Of a DNA stretch of 64,000 nt, positions 28,249 through 38,829 are shown one piece after another (positions within the stretch are counted from its first letter, which is position 1; each line of letters begins with the position of its first letter). Below the pieces are notes generated by a model. That model had not been told where the DNA came from. It made no database searches and was given only the letters and a program-made list of their open reading frames with translations. The position numbers and the translations under genes are program-made. Origin of the DNA: Sulfurospirillum oryzae (lineage in GTDB: Bacteria > Campylobacterota > Campylobacteria > Campylobacterales > Sulfurospirillaceae); the NCBI RefSeq assembly GCF_025770725.1, contig NZ_JANZKZ010000004.1:62001-126000 (forward strand), written 5' to 3'.

Positions 28249-30588
28249 CTACTTTACAAGTGCAAAGCTAAAATATTGTGAGATAAAACCAATATTGCCA
28301 ATCGTTCGATACTGGGCATTTGCCGCTTCAAAATTTCCTACTTCTTGATACAATAATCCAAGAGCATATTTACTTTCAACATTGCTAGGATCGGTCAGCT
28401 TCGAGAGCTCTAAAAGAGCGATAGCATTATCGCTATGTTCTGCGCCAATGGCAGCTACAGAAGCTAAGAAGATTGTGTGTGTGTCTTTCTTTTGAAAATC
28501 ATCCATCAGTTTATTGTAAAGGGTAAATGCCTCTTCAAAATTGTTGGTGTAGATTTCCATATAGGCAAGAGTCTGCATAATCGAAGGAATATCCACACGT
28601 TCTTCTTCCATCTTTTTTCGAACACTATCGCGTTTTTGATGCAATAATCCACCAATTTGAAGGAGCCTAATGTATTGTTCTTTAACAATCTTAGGTCCAT
28701 AGTAAAAGGCATCGTAATCAAGTGGGAGATGGTTGAACTCGATCTGAATGGCTTTGGCATAATTTTTAATATCTTGTTTTTGATGCTTGATGTTAAAAGC
28801 TATGATATTGGCGATAATATCTTTAGGCAGCAAAGCTTGAAGCTTTTGTGTACCCAGACGGTACATACGCTCGTTCCCCAATTTCTGTGCTGCTATGATG
28901 TTGAGCATAAGGCTAAGAGGGCTGTCTTCTTTTTCTTGTTCCAGCCAACGCGTGAGTGAAAATTGGTTACCATCGGTGAGATGGATGAGTGAGCCGTAAA
29001 GATTGTCTTTTTCTAGAGTTGTATTTTTACTCAAGCTCTCTTTAACATCTTCAGAAAGTTTGGTGATGTCCTTTCCTATCAAATTACCACTCATAAGTGC
29101 AAACACACCTGCGAGATAATTGTTACTATCAAGGTGGTAACTTTTTGAGAAGTGTTTATAGGCTGCGGCATAATCACCCATTTGGGCATACGTTAGCGCT
29201 AAATTGTAGTGTAAAATAGAGTGGTTTTTGTACTCTTCAACCATTTTTAAGAAGATATCATTGGCTTCATAGACATGAAAATCAAGCGCTTTTTTAATCC
29301 CTTTACTAATGGCGATATTGACTTTAGAAATGGTCGAACTGGCTTTCAGATAAGAAAGTGCAGGTCCTATTTCATCAATAAAGATGTTCATACTTCCTTT
29401 TCTAATGTAGTCAATGGTTTGTTTGGCATCAAAGACTTTATAAGGTGCATAGTAAAAGATAAGGCTATAGGTATTTTCATCATCAAAAAAGAGCTCTTTT
29501 TCAAATTCAATTTGTGCTTTATCGACATCGAACAATGAAGGTTTAAGGATAGCTTTCATTTTATAAATGGGTTTGGCATCGGTGTCTCGCACTTTATAGA
29601 CTTCTCCCATTAAAGAAGCTGTATTGCCAAGGTTTCCAAGTTTATTTTCAACCATAGCCAGTGCCATTTTAATTTTAGGATTTTCACGATCATTTTGAAG
29701 AGCTTTGAGTAAAGAAGCTTTGGCTTTATGGTATTCACCCAGTTTGGCATGCAATAGTCCAAGGGTGAATTGATCGCTCTCTTTTTCAATCTTTTCAAGT
29801 GTTGAGAGTGCATACGCGTTATAGTTAAGAGAAGCTAGAATTTTTGAAGAGAGATAGTCTTGATCTTCTTTGTAATAGTCAGTTACTGGGTGTGTTATAG
29901 CGCTAAGTGCCTCGAAATAAAAATCTTTGTAGTAGTGAACAAGACCTACATAATAGGAGTAGAGGGGGGCATTGCTCTCTTCGGGGAGATAGGCAAAGGC
30001 AAGGTCTATGTAATAGTTAAAAAGCTTATCGTCTTTCATCTCAAGCGCACAGACTGCGGCATTGATCGCACTAATGCAGCGGTGTTCTTTGTTTTGTATG
30101 GCTTTTTTAAATGCTTCTAGCGCTTCAGAAAAATTTTGCTCTTTGAGTTTTGCGACGCCGATATTGTAGTAAGAGATAGCCTCATTAAAGGTGGCAATCT
30201 TTTCATAGATTTTAAGGGCATCATCTTTGTTGCCTTTTTCATACAACAGATGCGCCTTTTTAATCATGCCTTCCAATTTTGAGGGTGAGAACTGCTCTTT
30301 AGTAACAGGTTTTTCAACAGCTTTTTCAACGACAATAGGCTCAGGCGTTTTATGTTTATTTTTAATGATGACAACAATTGCAATGATAATACCAAGAAGA
30401 AGTACGGCACCAAGAACCAAAAAGATGAGTAATTTCTTCTTGGATTTGATTTTTTGTTCATCATCTACTGTTTGCGCAGCCGAAGCAGCCGCTGTTTCCT
30501 CAGCATTTTCTTCCTCTATGGGCGCAAATCCCTCTTCCGTAGTGGCTAAGGGATCGGCTTCGAGTATGACGACTGCTTCTTCTGCCAT
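28249..30588 (-). CDS. pflB: PflB-like flagellar motor TPR protein
   Basis: A 779-residue protein with an acidic cytoplasmic N-terminus (residues 1-50), one membrane helix (about 53-76), and a long periplasmic part made of TPR-like helix pairs (for example YYNIGVAKLKEQNFSEALEAF and LHYNLALTYAQMGDYAAAYKH). Topology, length and position next to serS-trpS-aroK-der match Campylobacter Cj0390/PflB, a periplasmic scaffold needed for stator placement and motility. The assignment rests on synteny and architecture. Confidence 0.72.
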   Translation of the reverse strand: MAEEAVVILEADPLATTEEGFAPIEEENAEETAAASAAQTVDDEQKIKSKKKLLIFLVLGAVLLLGIIIAIVVIIKNKHKTPEPIVVEKAVEKPVTKEQFSPSKLEGMIKKAHLLYEKGNKDDALKIYEKIATFNEAISYYNIGVAKLKEQNFSEALEAFKKAIQNKEHRCISAINAAVCALEMKDDKLFNYYIDLAFAYLPEESNAPLYSYYVGLVHYYKDFYFEALSAITHPVTDYYKEDQDYLSSKILASLNYNAYALSTLEKIEKESDQFTLGLLHAKLGEYHKAKASLLKALQNDRENPKIKMALAMVENKLGNLGNTASLMGEVYKVRDTDAKPIYKMKAILKPSLFDVDKAQIEFEKELFFDDENTYSLIFYYAPYKVFDAKQTIDYIRKGSMNIFIDEIGPALSYLKASSTISKVNIAISKGIKKALDFHVYEANDIFLKMVEEYKNHSILHYNLALTYAQMGDYAAAYKHFSKSYHLDSNNYLAGVFALMSGNLIGKDITKLSEDVKESLSKNTTLEKDNLYGSLIHLTDGNQFSLTRWLEQEKEDSPLSLMLNIIAAQKLGNERMYRLGTQKLQALLPKDIIANIIAFNIKHQKQDIKNYAKAIQIEFNHLPLDYDAFYYGPKIVKEQYIRLLQIGGLLHQKRDSVRKKMEEERVDIPSIMQTLAYMEIYTNNFEEAFTLYNKLMDDFQKKDTHTIFLASVAAIGAEHSDNAIALLELSKLTDPSNVESKYALGLLYQEVGNFEAANAQYRTIGNIGFISQYFSFALVK

Positions 30589-30589
30589 G

Positions 30590-31834
30590 TTACATGTACT
30601 TTTTCAAAACTTCAGGGATAGCAATGCTGCCATCTTCCATTTGGTAGTTTTCCATAATAGCAATCAGCGTTCGACCGACTGCCAAAGAGGAACCATTGAG
30701 GGTGTGAACCAAACGGTTTTTACCGTCATCTTTAAATCTGATTTTAGCGCGTCTTGCTTGGAAGTCGAACGTGTTAGAGACCGAGCTAATTTCGCGGTAT
30801 CTGTTTTGACCTGGCAGCCAGACTTCAAGATCAACGGTTTTGGCTGCACTAAAACCAAGGTCTCCTCCGCAGAGCATCAAATGACGATGAGGAAGTCCTA
30901 AAGAGGTTAGAAGATCTGAAGCACAAGAGAGCATCTCTTCAAAGACGGTTTCGCTCTGCTCTGGCGTGGTGATGCACACCAGCTCAACCTTGTCAAATTG
31001 GTGTTGGCGAATCATACCGCGTGTATCTTTACCTGCACTGCCTGCCTCTTTTCTAAAACATGCTGAATAAGCCGTCATTTTTAGAGGGAGTTCTTCTTTG
31101 GTTAAAATCTCATCTCTGAAAAGATTGGTCACAGGCACTTCAGCGGTGGGGATTAAGAAGAGATCCTCACCATCAATTTTGAAAAGATCATCTTCAAATT
31201 TAGGAAGCTGTCCTGTTCCCATAAGGGTTTCACGGTTCACGATGTAAGGAACGGCAACCTCTTGGAATCCTCGTTTAGTGTTAAAATCAAGCATATAGTT
31301 AATAAGAGCTCGCTCTAACTTTGCGGCTTCATTTTTCAAAACACTGAAACGGCTTTTTGCAAGCTTTACGCCACGCTCAAAGTCGATCCAGTTTTGTTTA
31401 ATGTCAATATCCCAGTGCTCTTTTGGGGTAAATGAAAAAGTTTTAGGCTCAAGAACACGCTTTAACTCAACATTGTCATTCTCATCTTCACCATCCGGTA
31501 CAAGAGAGGATGGCATATTGGGGATGATGGTTGCGAGTGCTTCTAATTTTTCTTCTAAGCCCCTTACAATTTCAGTTGACTCTGCTATTTTTTCTTTATT
31601 TAAAGAGAGTTCTGCTTTAAGGGCACCCACATCTTTACCTTCTTTGGCATAAACACCAAAGAGTTTACTTTTAGTATTTTGTTCTGCTTGAAGTGGCTCT
31701 AAAACAAGACGTGCACTTTTAAGTTCCAATGAAATGGCACGAAGTTCTTCCAACAGAGATTCATCTACTTTTTTCTTTCTAAGGCTTTGTGCCACATTTT
31801 CAAAATCATTTTGTATCAGTTTAATATCTAACAT
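30590..31834 (-). CDS. serS: seryl-tRNA synthetase
   Basis: A 414-residue class II synthetase. The N-terminal coiled-coil arm that holds the long arm of tRNA-Ser covers about residues 28-105; motif 2 ([26 protein letters not shown]) and motif 3 ([19 protein letters not shown]) form the active site. The stop lies one base from the pflB start. A tRNA-Ser gene is at 42847. Confidence 0.97.
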   Translation of the reverse strand: MLDIKLIQNDFENVAQSLRKKKVDESLLEELRAISLELKSARLVLEPLQAEQNTKSKLFGVYAKEGKDVGALKAELSLNKEKIAESTEIVRGLEEKLEALATIIPNMPSSLVPDGEDENDNVELKRVLEPKTFSFTPKEHWDIDIKQNWIDFERGVKLAKSRFSVLKNEAAKLERALINYMLDFNTKRGFQEVAVPYIVNRETLMGTGQLPKFEDDLFKIDGEDLFLIPTAEVPVTNLFRDEILTKEELPLKMTAYSACFRKEAGSAGKDTRGMIRQHQFDKVELVCITTPEQSETVFEEMLSCASDLLTSLGLPHRHLMLCGGDLGFSAAKTVDLEVWLPGQNRYREISSVSNTFDFQARRAKIRFKDDGKNRLVHTLNGSSLAVGRTLIAIMENYQMEDGSIAIPEVLKKYM

Positions 31835-31842
31835 ACTTTCCC

Positions 31843-32808
31843 TTAGCGATAAATTCCAACGAGATCACGAATGAGGCGCATCTTTTCAGTGGCGATTTTA
31901 CGAGCCTTGCTTGCCCCTTCATCTAAAATAGCCAACACTTCATCTTTATGTTCTAAATAGTACGCTCTTTTTTCACGAGCAGGTGCAAAATAGTCCCAAA
32001 TAAGACCGTTCAGGTACGCTTTAAAGTGACCGTACCCTTCGCCACCTTTTTTGTAACGCGCCTCTAATGCAACTACTTCGTCCTTTTCCAAAAAGAGTTT
32101 AGCCAGTGCATAAACATTACATGTAGAGAAATCTTTTGGCTCTTCCATCGGTGTAGAGTCAGTCACGATGCGAGAAGTTGCTTTTTTGAGCTCTTTATCG
32201 GTGCAGAAAATGTCGATGGTGTTGCCATAGCTTTTACTCATTTTTGCGCCATCAAGTCCAGGAACCGTTGCAACATTTTCATCCACTTTGAACTCGGGTA
32301 CTTTAAAAATTTCACCAAAGTCATTGTTGAATTTAATCGCAATATCACGCGTAATTTCAACATGTTGAATCTGGTCTTTTCCCACAGGAATGACTTCTGA
32401 GTCATAAAGTAGAATGTCTGCTGCCATCAAAACAGGATACGAAAATAAAGAGTGATTGGCAGCAATTCCTTTAGCCACTTTGTCTTTGTAGCTGTGGGCT
32501 CGCTCAAGCAAACCCATAGGTGTATAACCTGAAAGTACCCAGTAAAGCTCTAAAACTTCTTTGACATCAGACTGTGCCCAGAACGTTACTTTGGTGTGGT
32601 CGATGCCCAAAGAGAGAAAGTTGATTGCGGCGTCAAGCGTATTGCTTTTAAGTGCCTCGCCATCTTTTAAAGAGGTGAGGGCATGATAATTTGCAATGAA
32701 GATAAAAAGATCGCTCTTTTCTTGAAGATCGATCATCTGTTTGATCGCGCCAAAATAGTTACCTATGTGAAGCGCACCAGAGGGTTGAATGCCTGTTAAT
32801 ACTCTCAT
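31843..32808 (-). CDS. trpS: tryptophanyl-tRNA synthetase
   Basis: A 321-residue class I synthetase. The HIGH-like motif is HIGNYFGA near residue 16, and the second signature is KMSKSYGN near residue 193. [13 protein letters not shown] at the N-terminus is typical. It sits between aroK and serS on the minus strand with spacings under 10 bases, indicating one operon. Confidence 0.97.
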   Translation of the reverse strand: MRVLTGIQPSGALHIGNYFGAIKQMIDLQEKSDLFIFIANYHALTSLKDGEALKSNTLDAAINFLSLGIDHTKVTFWAQSDVKEVLELYWVLSGYTPMGLLERAHSYKDKVAKGIAANHSLFSYPVLMAADILLYDSEVIPVGKDQIQHVEITRDIAIKFNNDFGEIFKVPEFKVDENVATVPGLDGAKMSKSYGNTIDIFCTDKELKKATSRIVTDSTPMEEPKDFSTCNVYALAKLFLEKDEVVALEARYKKGGEGYGHFKAYLNGLIWDYFAPAREKRAYYLEHKDEVLAILDEGASKARKIATEKMRLIRDLVGIYR

Positions 32809-32817
32809 AAACCTGTC

Positions 32818-33363
32818 CTACTCTTTATCTTTTTTCTCTTTTAAACTCAGTAATACAATTAAATCACGCACGATTTCACTCACATTTCGATCTTCAACAT
32901 CAATGATGATGTCAGCTTTGGCTTCATAAAGTGAAGATCGCTCTTCAAACAAAGCTTTCGCTTTTGCCTCATCAGTCAGAAGTGGGCGTTTAGCCAGTTT
33001 GAGATCGGCATTTTCATGCTCGCGAAGACGTTTTAAAATGCCTTCAAATGAGGAGCGAAGGTAGACAATCGTTCCGATTCTGTCCATATTGTCAACTTTG
33101 AAAAAGCCACCGCCTGTTGAGATGATGGCATTTTTAACATTTTTTTCCAGCCATTTAGCGGTTTTTTTCTCTAACTTACGAAAGTAGGCTTCACCCTCAA
33201 TTTCAAAGATAGCTTTGATTTTTCGGTTTTCCATACTTTCGATGAGATCATCGGTATCAAGACCAAAACGTTTGGTCTTTTTGATAAGTGCTCTAGCAAT
33301 GGTACCTTTGCCAACGCCCATAAAGCCGATAAAGACGATATTTTTATTCTTAGGATTCAGCAC
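32818..33363 (-). CDS. aroK: shikimate kinase
   Basis: A 181-residue kinase that phosphorylates shikimate at O3. The GTG at 33363 inside the end of der is the likely start, with AGGAAGAG upstream. Walker A is GFMGVGKGTIARAL, LDTDDLIE binds shikimate, and ISTGGGFF follows; the lid region carries RPLL. The Walker A reads GKG-T rather than the common GKS-T, which still preserves the lysine and threonine. Confidence 0.92.
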   Translation of the reverse strand: MLNPKNKNIVFIGFMGVGKGTIARALIKKTKRFGLDTDDLIESMENRKIKAIFEIEGEAYFRKLEKKTAKWLEKNVKNAIISTGGGFFKVDNMDRIGTIVYLRSSFEGILKRLREHENADLKLAKRPLLTDEAKAKALFEERSSLYEAKADIIIDVEDRNVSEIVRDLIVLLSLKEKKDKE

Positions 33364-34792
33364 CGTTCTCTTCCTGTTCGTTATCTCTCTCACCTTTTGC
33401 ACGTGGGTAGAGCAAAATGGGTGAACCCTCTAAACTGAAGTTTTCGCGCAATTTATTAGCAAGGTAGCGTTTGTAACTAAAGTGCAAAGAGCGAGGTTTG
33501 TTCATAACCAACGCAATGCGAGGAGGTTTGGTTAAGTATTGTGTTGCAAAATAGATTTTGACAATTTTTGAGTGATCGCTTGGGATCTGATGTCTAATGG
33601 TCGCCTCTTTAATAATCTCATTGAGCTGACGGGTTGGAAGATGCTGCGAGTAGTTAGCATAGACTTCCAAGATCATATCTTTGATTTTAGAGACACGTTG
33701 TTTGCTCTTAGCAGAGACAGTAATGAGAGGTGCGTAAGAGAGAAACTTAAAGCGGTGTCTCACTTCTGCGGTGATTTTTTCATAATCATCCATGGCATTA
33801 TCCCATTTGTTAAGCACAATGATACAGGCCAAATGGTTCTCTTCAACAAGTCCTGCGATACGTTCATCGAGTTCTAAAAATGGTTCGCTGGTGTCTAAAA
33901 CAAGCAACGCGATGTTGGCACGCTCCAGCATCTCTTTGGTTCGCATAAGTGCGAATTTCTCGATGCCCTCAATCTTTCCACGACGACGAAGTCCAGCGGT
34001 GTCGACAAAGTTGATGACTTTATCTTCATATTCGATGCTCTCATCCACTGGATCAATGGTTGTACCAGCAACGCTGCTGACAACGGCTCTTTGTTTGCCA
34101 ACAAGGGCATTTAGAAGTGAGCTTTTACCGACATTGACACGTCCGATGATAGCGACATTGATTTGATTGGTTTCAACTTCTTCTACCACTTCAGGGATGA
34201 CGTCTTCATCTTCCTCGGCAAATTCATCTTCATCTTCCCAGTCATCTTCAAATTCGTCACTCTCTTCATTTTCTTCTTCGCTTACGGGAAGTGTAGAGCT
34301 TTCAGGTGCGGGTAAAAATTCACCGATCCATTCCAAAAGAGCACTCACGCCTCGGTTATGAGAAACGGAGATTGGGAAGACATGTTCTGCGCCAAATTCA
34401 TCGAATTCCCAAGCGCGTTCCATCTCTTTATCGTTGTCAATTTTGTTGATGACCAAAGCGATCGGTTTTTTGCGTGCTTGAAGTGCATAAAAAATCTTTT
34501 TCTCTTCATCACTTGGAAGCATTTTGCCATCAACGACCATGATGATAATATCTGCTTTTTTAGACGCTTCCATCGACATGTTGTGAACATTTTCAAAAAG
34601 TTCTGTCGATTTGTCGAGTCCGCCAGTGTCTAAAAGAAGGCAAGGTTTTTCGGTGATATAGACTTTGTGTGTTTTAATATCGCGGGTTGTTCCACTAAAA
34701 TCAGATGTAATCGCAATGCGCTGTTTCGCGATGCGATTAAAAAGAGAGCTCTTCCCCACATTGGGTAGCCCGATAATTGCTATTTTTTTCAT
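33350..34792 (-). CDS. der: ribosome-assembly GTPase Der (EngA)
   Basis: A 480-residue protein with two tandem GTPase domains, each with its P-loop (GLPNVGKSSLF near residue 8 and GRVNVGKSSLL near residue 217) and NKxD motif (NKID, NKWD), and a C-terminal KH-like domain. The linker between the GTPases is strongly acidic (about residues 170-207). It acts in 50S subunit assembly. A TATAAT on the minus strand at 34820-34825 may be its promoter. Confidence 0.96.
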   Translation of the reverse strand: MKKIAIIGLPNVGKSSLFNRIAKQRIAITSDFSGTTRDIKTHKVYITEKPCLLLDTGGLDKSTELFENVHNMSMEASKKADIIIMVVDGKMLPSDEEKKIFYALQARKKPIALVINKIDNDKEMERAWEFDEFGAEHVFPISVSHNRGVSALLEWIGEFLPAPESSTLPVSEEENEESDEFEDDWEDEDEFAEEDEDVIPEVVEEVETNQINVAIIGRVNVGKSSLLNALVGKQRAVVSSVAGTTIDPVDESIEYEDKVINFVDTAGLRRRGKIEGIEKFALMRTKEMLERANIALLVLDTSEPFLELDERIAGLVEENHLACIIVLNKWDNAMDDYEKITAEVRHRFKFLSYAPLITVSAKSKQRVSKIKDMILEVYANYSQHLPTRQLNEIIKEATIRHQIPSDHSKIVKIYFATQYLTKPPRIALVMNKPRSLHFSYKRYLANKLRENFSLEGSPILLYPRAKGERDNEQEENGAES

Positions 34793-34972
34793 AGTAACCT
34801 TTATTGCATAATTAGATTGATTATACTGTTTATTTGCTGTTATTTTGGTAAACTCTCACCATAAAGGCTCTGTTATGGAAAAACCAGAGGCCACGTTTAA
34901 GCTATAAACATCAACGGATTTTAACACAGAATTGATTAAGATTTCGTATTTATGGCGTTGAATGGAGCTATT

Positions 34973-35866
34973 TTGAGACAGTTTATAAGTGGGATAAACA
35001 GAGGCGTTTTGTTTATGCTGCTCTCTTCGTTTAGTTTTGCGTTTGATGGTGCTTTTGCCAAGGTCCTGTCTTCAGGGATGGATTCGGTTGAAGTGGTCTT
35101 TTTTCGCAATGGACTGACTATGATTTTTGTAGCCCTAAGCATTTTCAAACTTCCCATCAAACAAGTGGGCGGAAGACCTTGGTTGCTGCTTTTTCGTGCT
35201 CTCATTGGCTTCGCTTCCATGCTCGTTTTTTTCTACAATATCGCTCATATTCCTTTGGCGGATGCCATCACATTTTCGAGAACAGCGCCGATTTTTACCG
35301 CTATTTTGGCTTTTTTCTTTTTGAAAGAAAAAATTGGCTGGAAAGGTTGGGTGGCTGTTTTCATTGGTTTTTTAGGCATTGTTTTTGTGATGAAACCCGA
35401 TGGAATCATGCTTTCCAAAACAGATTTTTTAGGGCTTTGTAGTGGCTTGGGTGCAGCGTTAGCGTATACGAGTGTTAGAGAGCTCAATAAAGTGTATGAC
35501 ACGCGTGTTATTGTTTTAGCTTTTGTTTCTACGGGCACTATTTTCCCTGCTTTTTTTATGATTTTGAGTGAATTTTTCCATACGCCTATGTTTGATTTTA
35601 TGTTGGGACATTTTGTTTTACCGCAAGGTATTCAGTGGCTTTATATTGTTTTAATGGGACTCTCTGGTGCGATTGGACAGGTCTATATGACCAAAGCATT
35701 TGCGACCACCAAAGCGGGGATTGTAGGGGCGGCTGGGTATTCGATTATCTTCTTTTCGCTGATTATCGGTATTGTTTTAGGCGATGGTTTACCTGATATT
35801 GTTGGACTATTTGGTATACTCTTAGTCGTTCTTAGTGGAATTATTGTAGCAAAGGAGAAAGAGTGA
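34973..35866 (+). CDS. EamA/DMT-family transporter
   Basis: A 297-residue inner-membrane protein with ten predicted helices in two EamA halves (first half with SFAFDGAFAKVL and FFRNGLTMIFV; second with LGAALAYTSVRELNK). The TTG at 34973 is preferred because GGAG lies 6 bases upstream; an ATG at 34952 has no ribosome site. Substrate unknown; members export metabolites. It overlaps kdsA by 4 bases. Confidence 0.83.
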   Translation: MRQFISGINRGVLFMLLSSFSFAFDGAFAKVLSSGMDSVEVVFFRNGLTMIFVALSIFKLPIKQVGGRPWLLLFRALIGFASMLVFFYNIAHIPLADAITFSRTAPIFTAILAFFFLKEKIGWKGWVAVFIGFLGIVFVMKPDGIMLSKTDFLGLCSGLGAALAYTSVRELNKVYDTRVIVLAFVSTGTIFPAFFMILSEFFHTPMFDFMLGHFVLPQGIQWLYIVLMGLSGAIGQVYMTKAFATTKAGIVGAAGYSIIFFSLIIGIVLGDGLPDIVGLFGILLVVLSGIIVAKEKE

Positions 35867-36663
35867 TTTTAATAGCAGGACCTTGTGTCATTGAAAGTAG
35901 AGACAACCTCTTTAGGGTTGCAGAAAAATTGATGAGCTATCACGAAGATAACACCCTAGATTTTTATTTTAAATCAAGTTTTGATAAAGCAAATCGCACC
36001 AGTATTGACAGCTTTAGAGGTCCTGGTATGGACGAGGGCTTAAAGCTTTTGGATGAGGTGAGAACGCAGTTTGGTTACAAACTTTTAACGGACATTCACG
36101 ACTACACCCAAGCAAAGCCTGTAGGCGAAGTGGTGGACGTGCTTCAAATCCCAGCCTTTTTGTGTCGTCAAACCGATCTTTTGGTCGCGGCCGCAGAGAC
36201 CAAATGTGTTGTTAACATCAAAAAAGGGCAGTTTTTAAATCCTGCTGATATGCGCTATTCGGTTAAAAAAGTTTTGGATACCAGAGGTGTCAATGAAGAG
36301 GGTTACGAAGCTGCGAAGAAGGCAGGCGTATGGTTGACGGAACGTGGCAGTACATTTGGCTACGGCAATTTAGTCGTCGATGCTCGTAGTTTTGTCATCA
36401 TGCGTGAGTTTGCACCCGTCGTTTTTGATGCAACCCATTCAGTGCAAATGCCTGGAACTGAGGGTGGCAAAAGTGGTGGAAAACGTGAGTTTGTACGCCC
36501 CCTTTCGCGCTCTGCCGCAGCTGTAGGCGTGGATGGTTTCTTCTTTGAAACCCATTTCAATCCATGCGAAGCACTTTGCGATGGTCCAAATATGCTTGAT
36601 TTAGATGATTTAGGTTTAGCAATCAAAGATATTAAAGCGATTCAAGACAGCTTAAAGGCATAA
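35863..36663 (+). CDS. kdsA: KDO-8-phosphate synthase
   Basis: A 266-residue aldolase condensing phosphoenolpyruvate with arabinose 5-phosphate for the LPS inner core. IAGPCVIESRDN opens the barrel; KSSFDKANRTS and LTDIHDYTQAKPVGEVVDVLQIPAFLCRQTDLL are signatures. The GTG start has AAGGAG 7 bases upstream and overlaps the previous stop. Confidence 0.96.
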   Translation: MILIAGPCVIESRDNLFRVAEKLMSYHEDNTLDFYFKSSFDKANRTSIDSFRGPGMDEGLKLLDEVRTQFGYKLLTDIHDYTQAKPVGEVVDVLQIPAFLCRQTDLLVAAAETKCVVNIKKGQFLNPADMRYSVKKVLDTRGVNEEGYEAAKKAGVWLTERGSTFGYGNLVVDARSFVIMREFAPVVFDATHSVQMPGTEGGKSGGKREFVRPLSRSAAAVGVDGFFFETHFNPCEALCDGPNMLDLDDLGLAIKDIKAIQDSLKA

Positions 36664-36664
36664 A

Positions 36665-38755
36665 ATGCAACTGATCCCAACACGCAACATTCTTCTTAAT
36701 CGTGGAGATGCGGAGCAAAAAAGAGCGGAAATTAGGGAATATTTTCTTAAAACCTATACGGTGTATGAGAAGCTCTTTGAGTTGATGAAGGACGAAGAGA
36801 GTTACTACCTCACAGCAGATCCTTTGCGCCATCCTCTTGTTTTTTATTTTGGTCATACCGCGACCTTTTTTATCAATAAACTGGTTCTTGCCAAGCTAAT
36901 TGATAAGCGCATCAATCCAATTTATGAGTCGATTTTTGCGATTGGTGTGGATGAGATGAGTTGGGACGATCTCAACCAAGCCCATTACAAATGGCCACGT
37001 ATTTCTGAAATTCGCGCTTACCGTGAGCACGTGAAAACGAAAATCTTAGAGCTTATTGACACGTTACCTCTTGTTATGCCCATTTCATGGGAAAGCCCTT
37101 TTTGGGCGATTATGATGGGCATTGAGCATGAGCGTATTCATCTTGAAACTTCCTCTGTTCTTATTCGTCAATTGCCGCTTGAGTATGTGTTGCCGAGCGA
37201 TTTTTGGAAAGTCTGTCCTCTTGATACCCCTGTTGTTGAAAATCAATTATTACATGTAAAAGGCGCAACACTTCGTTTGGAGAAAAAAAGAGACGATGCG
37301 CTGTACGGCTGGGATAACGAATACGGTTTACATGTAAAAGAAGTTAAAGACTTCAAAGCGTCGAAATTCCTTGTCTCAAATGCCGAGTTTTTGGGCTTTG
37401 TTGAAGAGGGTGGTTATGAAAATGAAGCTTTCTGGAATGAAGAGGGGTGGAAGTGGAAAAGCTATAAAAATGCGACCATGCCGCTGTTCTGGCGCAAGAA
37501 TGCTGAGGGTTATAAACTGCGACTAATGGCTGAAGAGATCGCGATGCCGTGGAGTTGGCCAGTGGAGATCAACTACCTTGAAGCCAAAGCGTTTTGTAAC
37601 TGGAAAAGTCACAAAACAGGCAAACCTATTCGCCTCCCTAGCGAAGAAGAGTGGTATGTTCTAAGAGATTTACATGTAAAGGTTGACGAGCCGTTTTGGG
37701 ATAGAGCGCCTGCCAATATCAACCTTGAATATTTTGCTTCCAGTGTGCCTGTTGATACCTTTGCCTTTGGCGATTTTTATGATGTTATTGGTAATGTATG
37801 GCAGTGGACTGAAACGCCTATTAATGGATTTGACGGTTTTAGTGTGCATCCGCTTTACGATGATTTTTCAGTTCCTACGTTTGATGATAGGCATAATATC
37901 ATCAAGGGTGGCTCGTGGATTAGCACGGGAAATGAGATCATACGAGCTTCCCGTTACGCGTTTCGTCGTCACTTTTACCAACATGCAGGGTTTCGTTATA
38001 TCGAATCAGATGAGCCTGTTGAAACCCATTCGGTTTTTTATGAGACAGACTTTGCACTCTCTCAAATCTGCGATGCCCATTTTGGAGAAATCGAAAAGAA
38101 CTATTATGAGAAAATGGCTGAGTTTTGTATTGCTCTTGGCGGTGCAAAAAGCAGAGCCCTTGAGGTTGGTTGTGGTGCAGGTAGGGGAACATTTGCGCTT
38201 GCGCGTCATTTTGAAATGGTACATGGCATCGAATTTACCGCGCGAGTAGTCAGACTTGCAACTAACTTTAAAGAGAGTGGTAAACTCAAATATGCTCCAA
38301 AAGTTGAGGGCGAACTTGCCTCTTTTGTCGAGCGGAATTTAAGTGATTTTGGCATCAATCCAAAGGTTCAAAAAGTAGAGTTTTGGCAAGCCGATCCGCA
38401 CAATATGAAGCCTTATTTTGACGGATATGATCTTATCTTAGCCAACGATGTCTTGGATACCTTGTACGATCCAGCTCTGTTTTTAGAGAAAATCAAAGAG
38501 CGTTTGAACCCTCAAGGATTTTTAGTCATTGCCAGTAGCTATGACTGGAATGAAGCTAAAACACCACGTGCCAAATGGCTCGGGGGCTTTAAGAAAAATG
38601 GCGAAAAATACAGCACGTATGATGCTTTAAACGAGCATTTGGCACCCTTTTTTGATTTACATGTAAAGCCTGTGGAAATGAATTTGAGTATCCATGAAAG
38701 TGAACGAAAAAAGTTTGTTAAATCTTTACATGTAAGTGTATGGAAGAAAAAGTAA
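36665..38755 (+). CDS. ovoA: OvoA, ovothiol synthase (sulfoxide synthase plus methyltransferase)
   Basis: A 696-residue two-function enzyme. The DinB-like N-terminus has the iron site His155, His159, Glu161 in EHERIHLE and another histidine in YFGHTATFF; the middle FGE-sulfatase domain has RLPSEEEWYVL, GNVWQWTETPINGF and FRRHFYQHAGFRY; a SAM methyltransferase begins near residue 490 (LEVGCGAGRG). The iron centre joins cysteine to histidine C5 as a sulfoxide, and the C-terminal domain is expected to methylate the imidazole. The lyase OvoB is not seen nearby. Five TTACATGTAA copies lie inside, coding LHVK or LHVS. Confidence 0.93.
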   Translation: MQLIPTRNILLNRGDAEQKRAEIREYFLKTYTVYEKLFELMKDEESYYLTADPLRHPLVFYFGHTATFFINKLVLAKLIDKRINPIYESIFAIGVDEMSWDDLNQAHYKWPRISEIRAYREHVKTKILELIDTLPLVMPISWESPFWAIMMGIEHERIHLETSSVLIRQLPLEYVLPSDFWKVCPLDTPVVENQLLHVKGATLRLEKKRDDALYGWDNEYGLHVKEVKDFKASKFLVSNAEFLGFVEEGGYENEAFWNEEGWKWKSYKNATMPLFWRKNAEGYKLRLMAEEIAMPWSWPVEINYLEAKAFCNWKSHKTGKPIRLPSEEEWYVLRDLHVKVDEPFWDRAPANINLEYFASSVPVDTFAFGDFYDVIGNVWQWTETPINGFDGFSVHPLYDDFSVPTFDDRHNIIKGGSWISTGNEIIRASRYAFRRHFYQHAGFRYIESDEPVETHSVFYETDFALSQICDAHFGEIEKNYYEKMAEFCIALGGAKSRALEVGCGAGRGTFALARHFEMVHGIEFTARVVRLATNFKESGKLKYAPKVEGELASFVERNLSDFGINPKVQKVEFWQADPHNMKPYFDGYDLILANDVLDTLYDPALFLEKIKERLNPQGFLVIASSYDWNEAKTPRAKWLGGFKKNGEKYSTYDALNEHLAPFFDLHVKPVEMNLSIHESERKKFVKSLHVSVWKKK

Positions 38756-38829
38756 AATGTCACACGATTATTAGATAATTATATTATAATACAAACTTTA
38801 TTTTTCCATAAGAAAAAGGAGTGTGTATT

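Noticed and set aside
30227-30901. 224-codon plus-strand frame across pflB and serS
   Set aside because: Antisense to two well-supported genes, no ribosome site, composition of a shadow frame.
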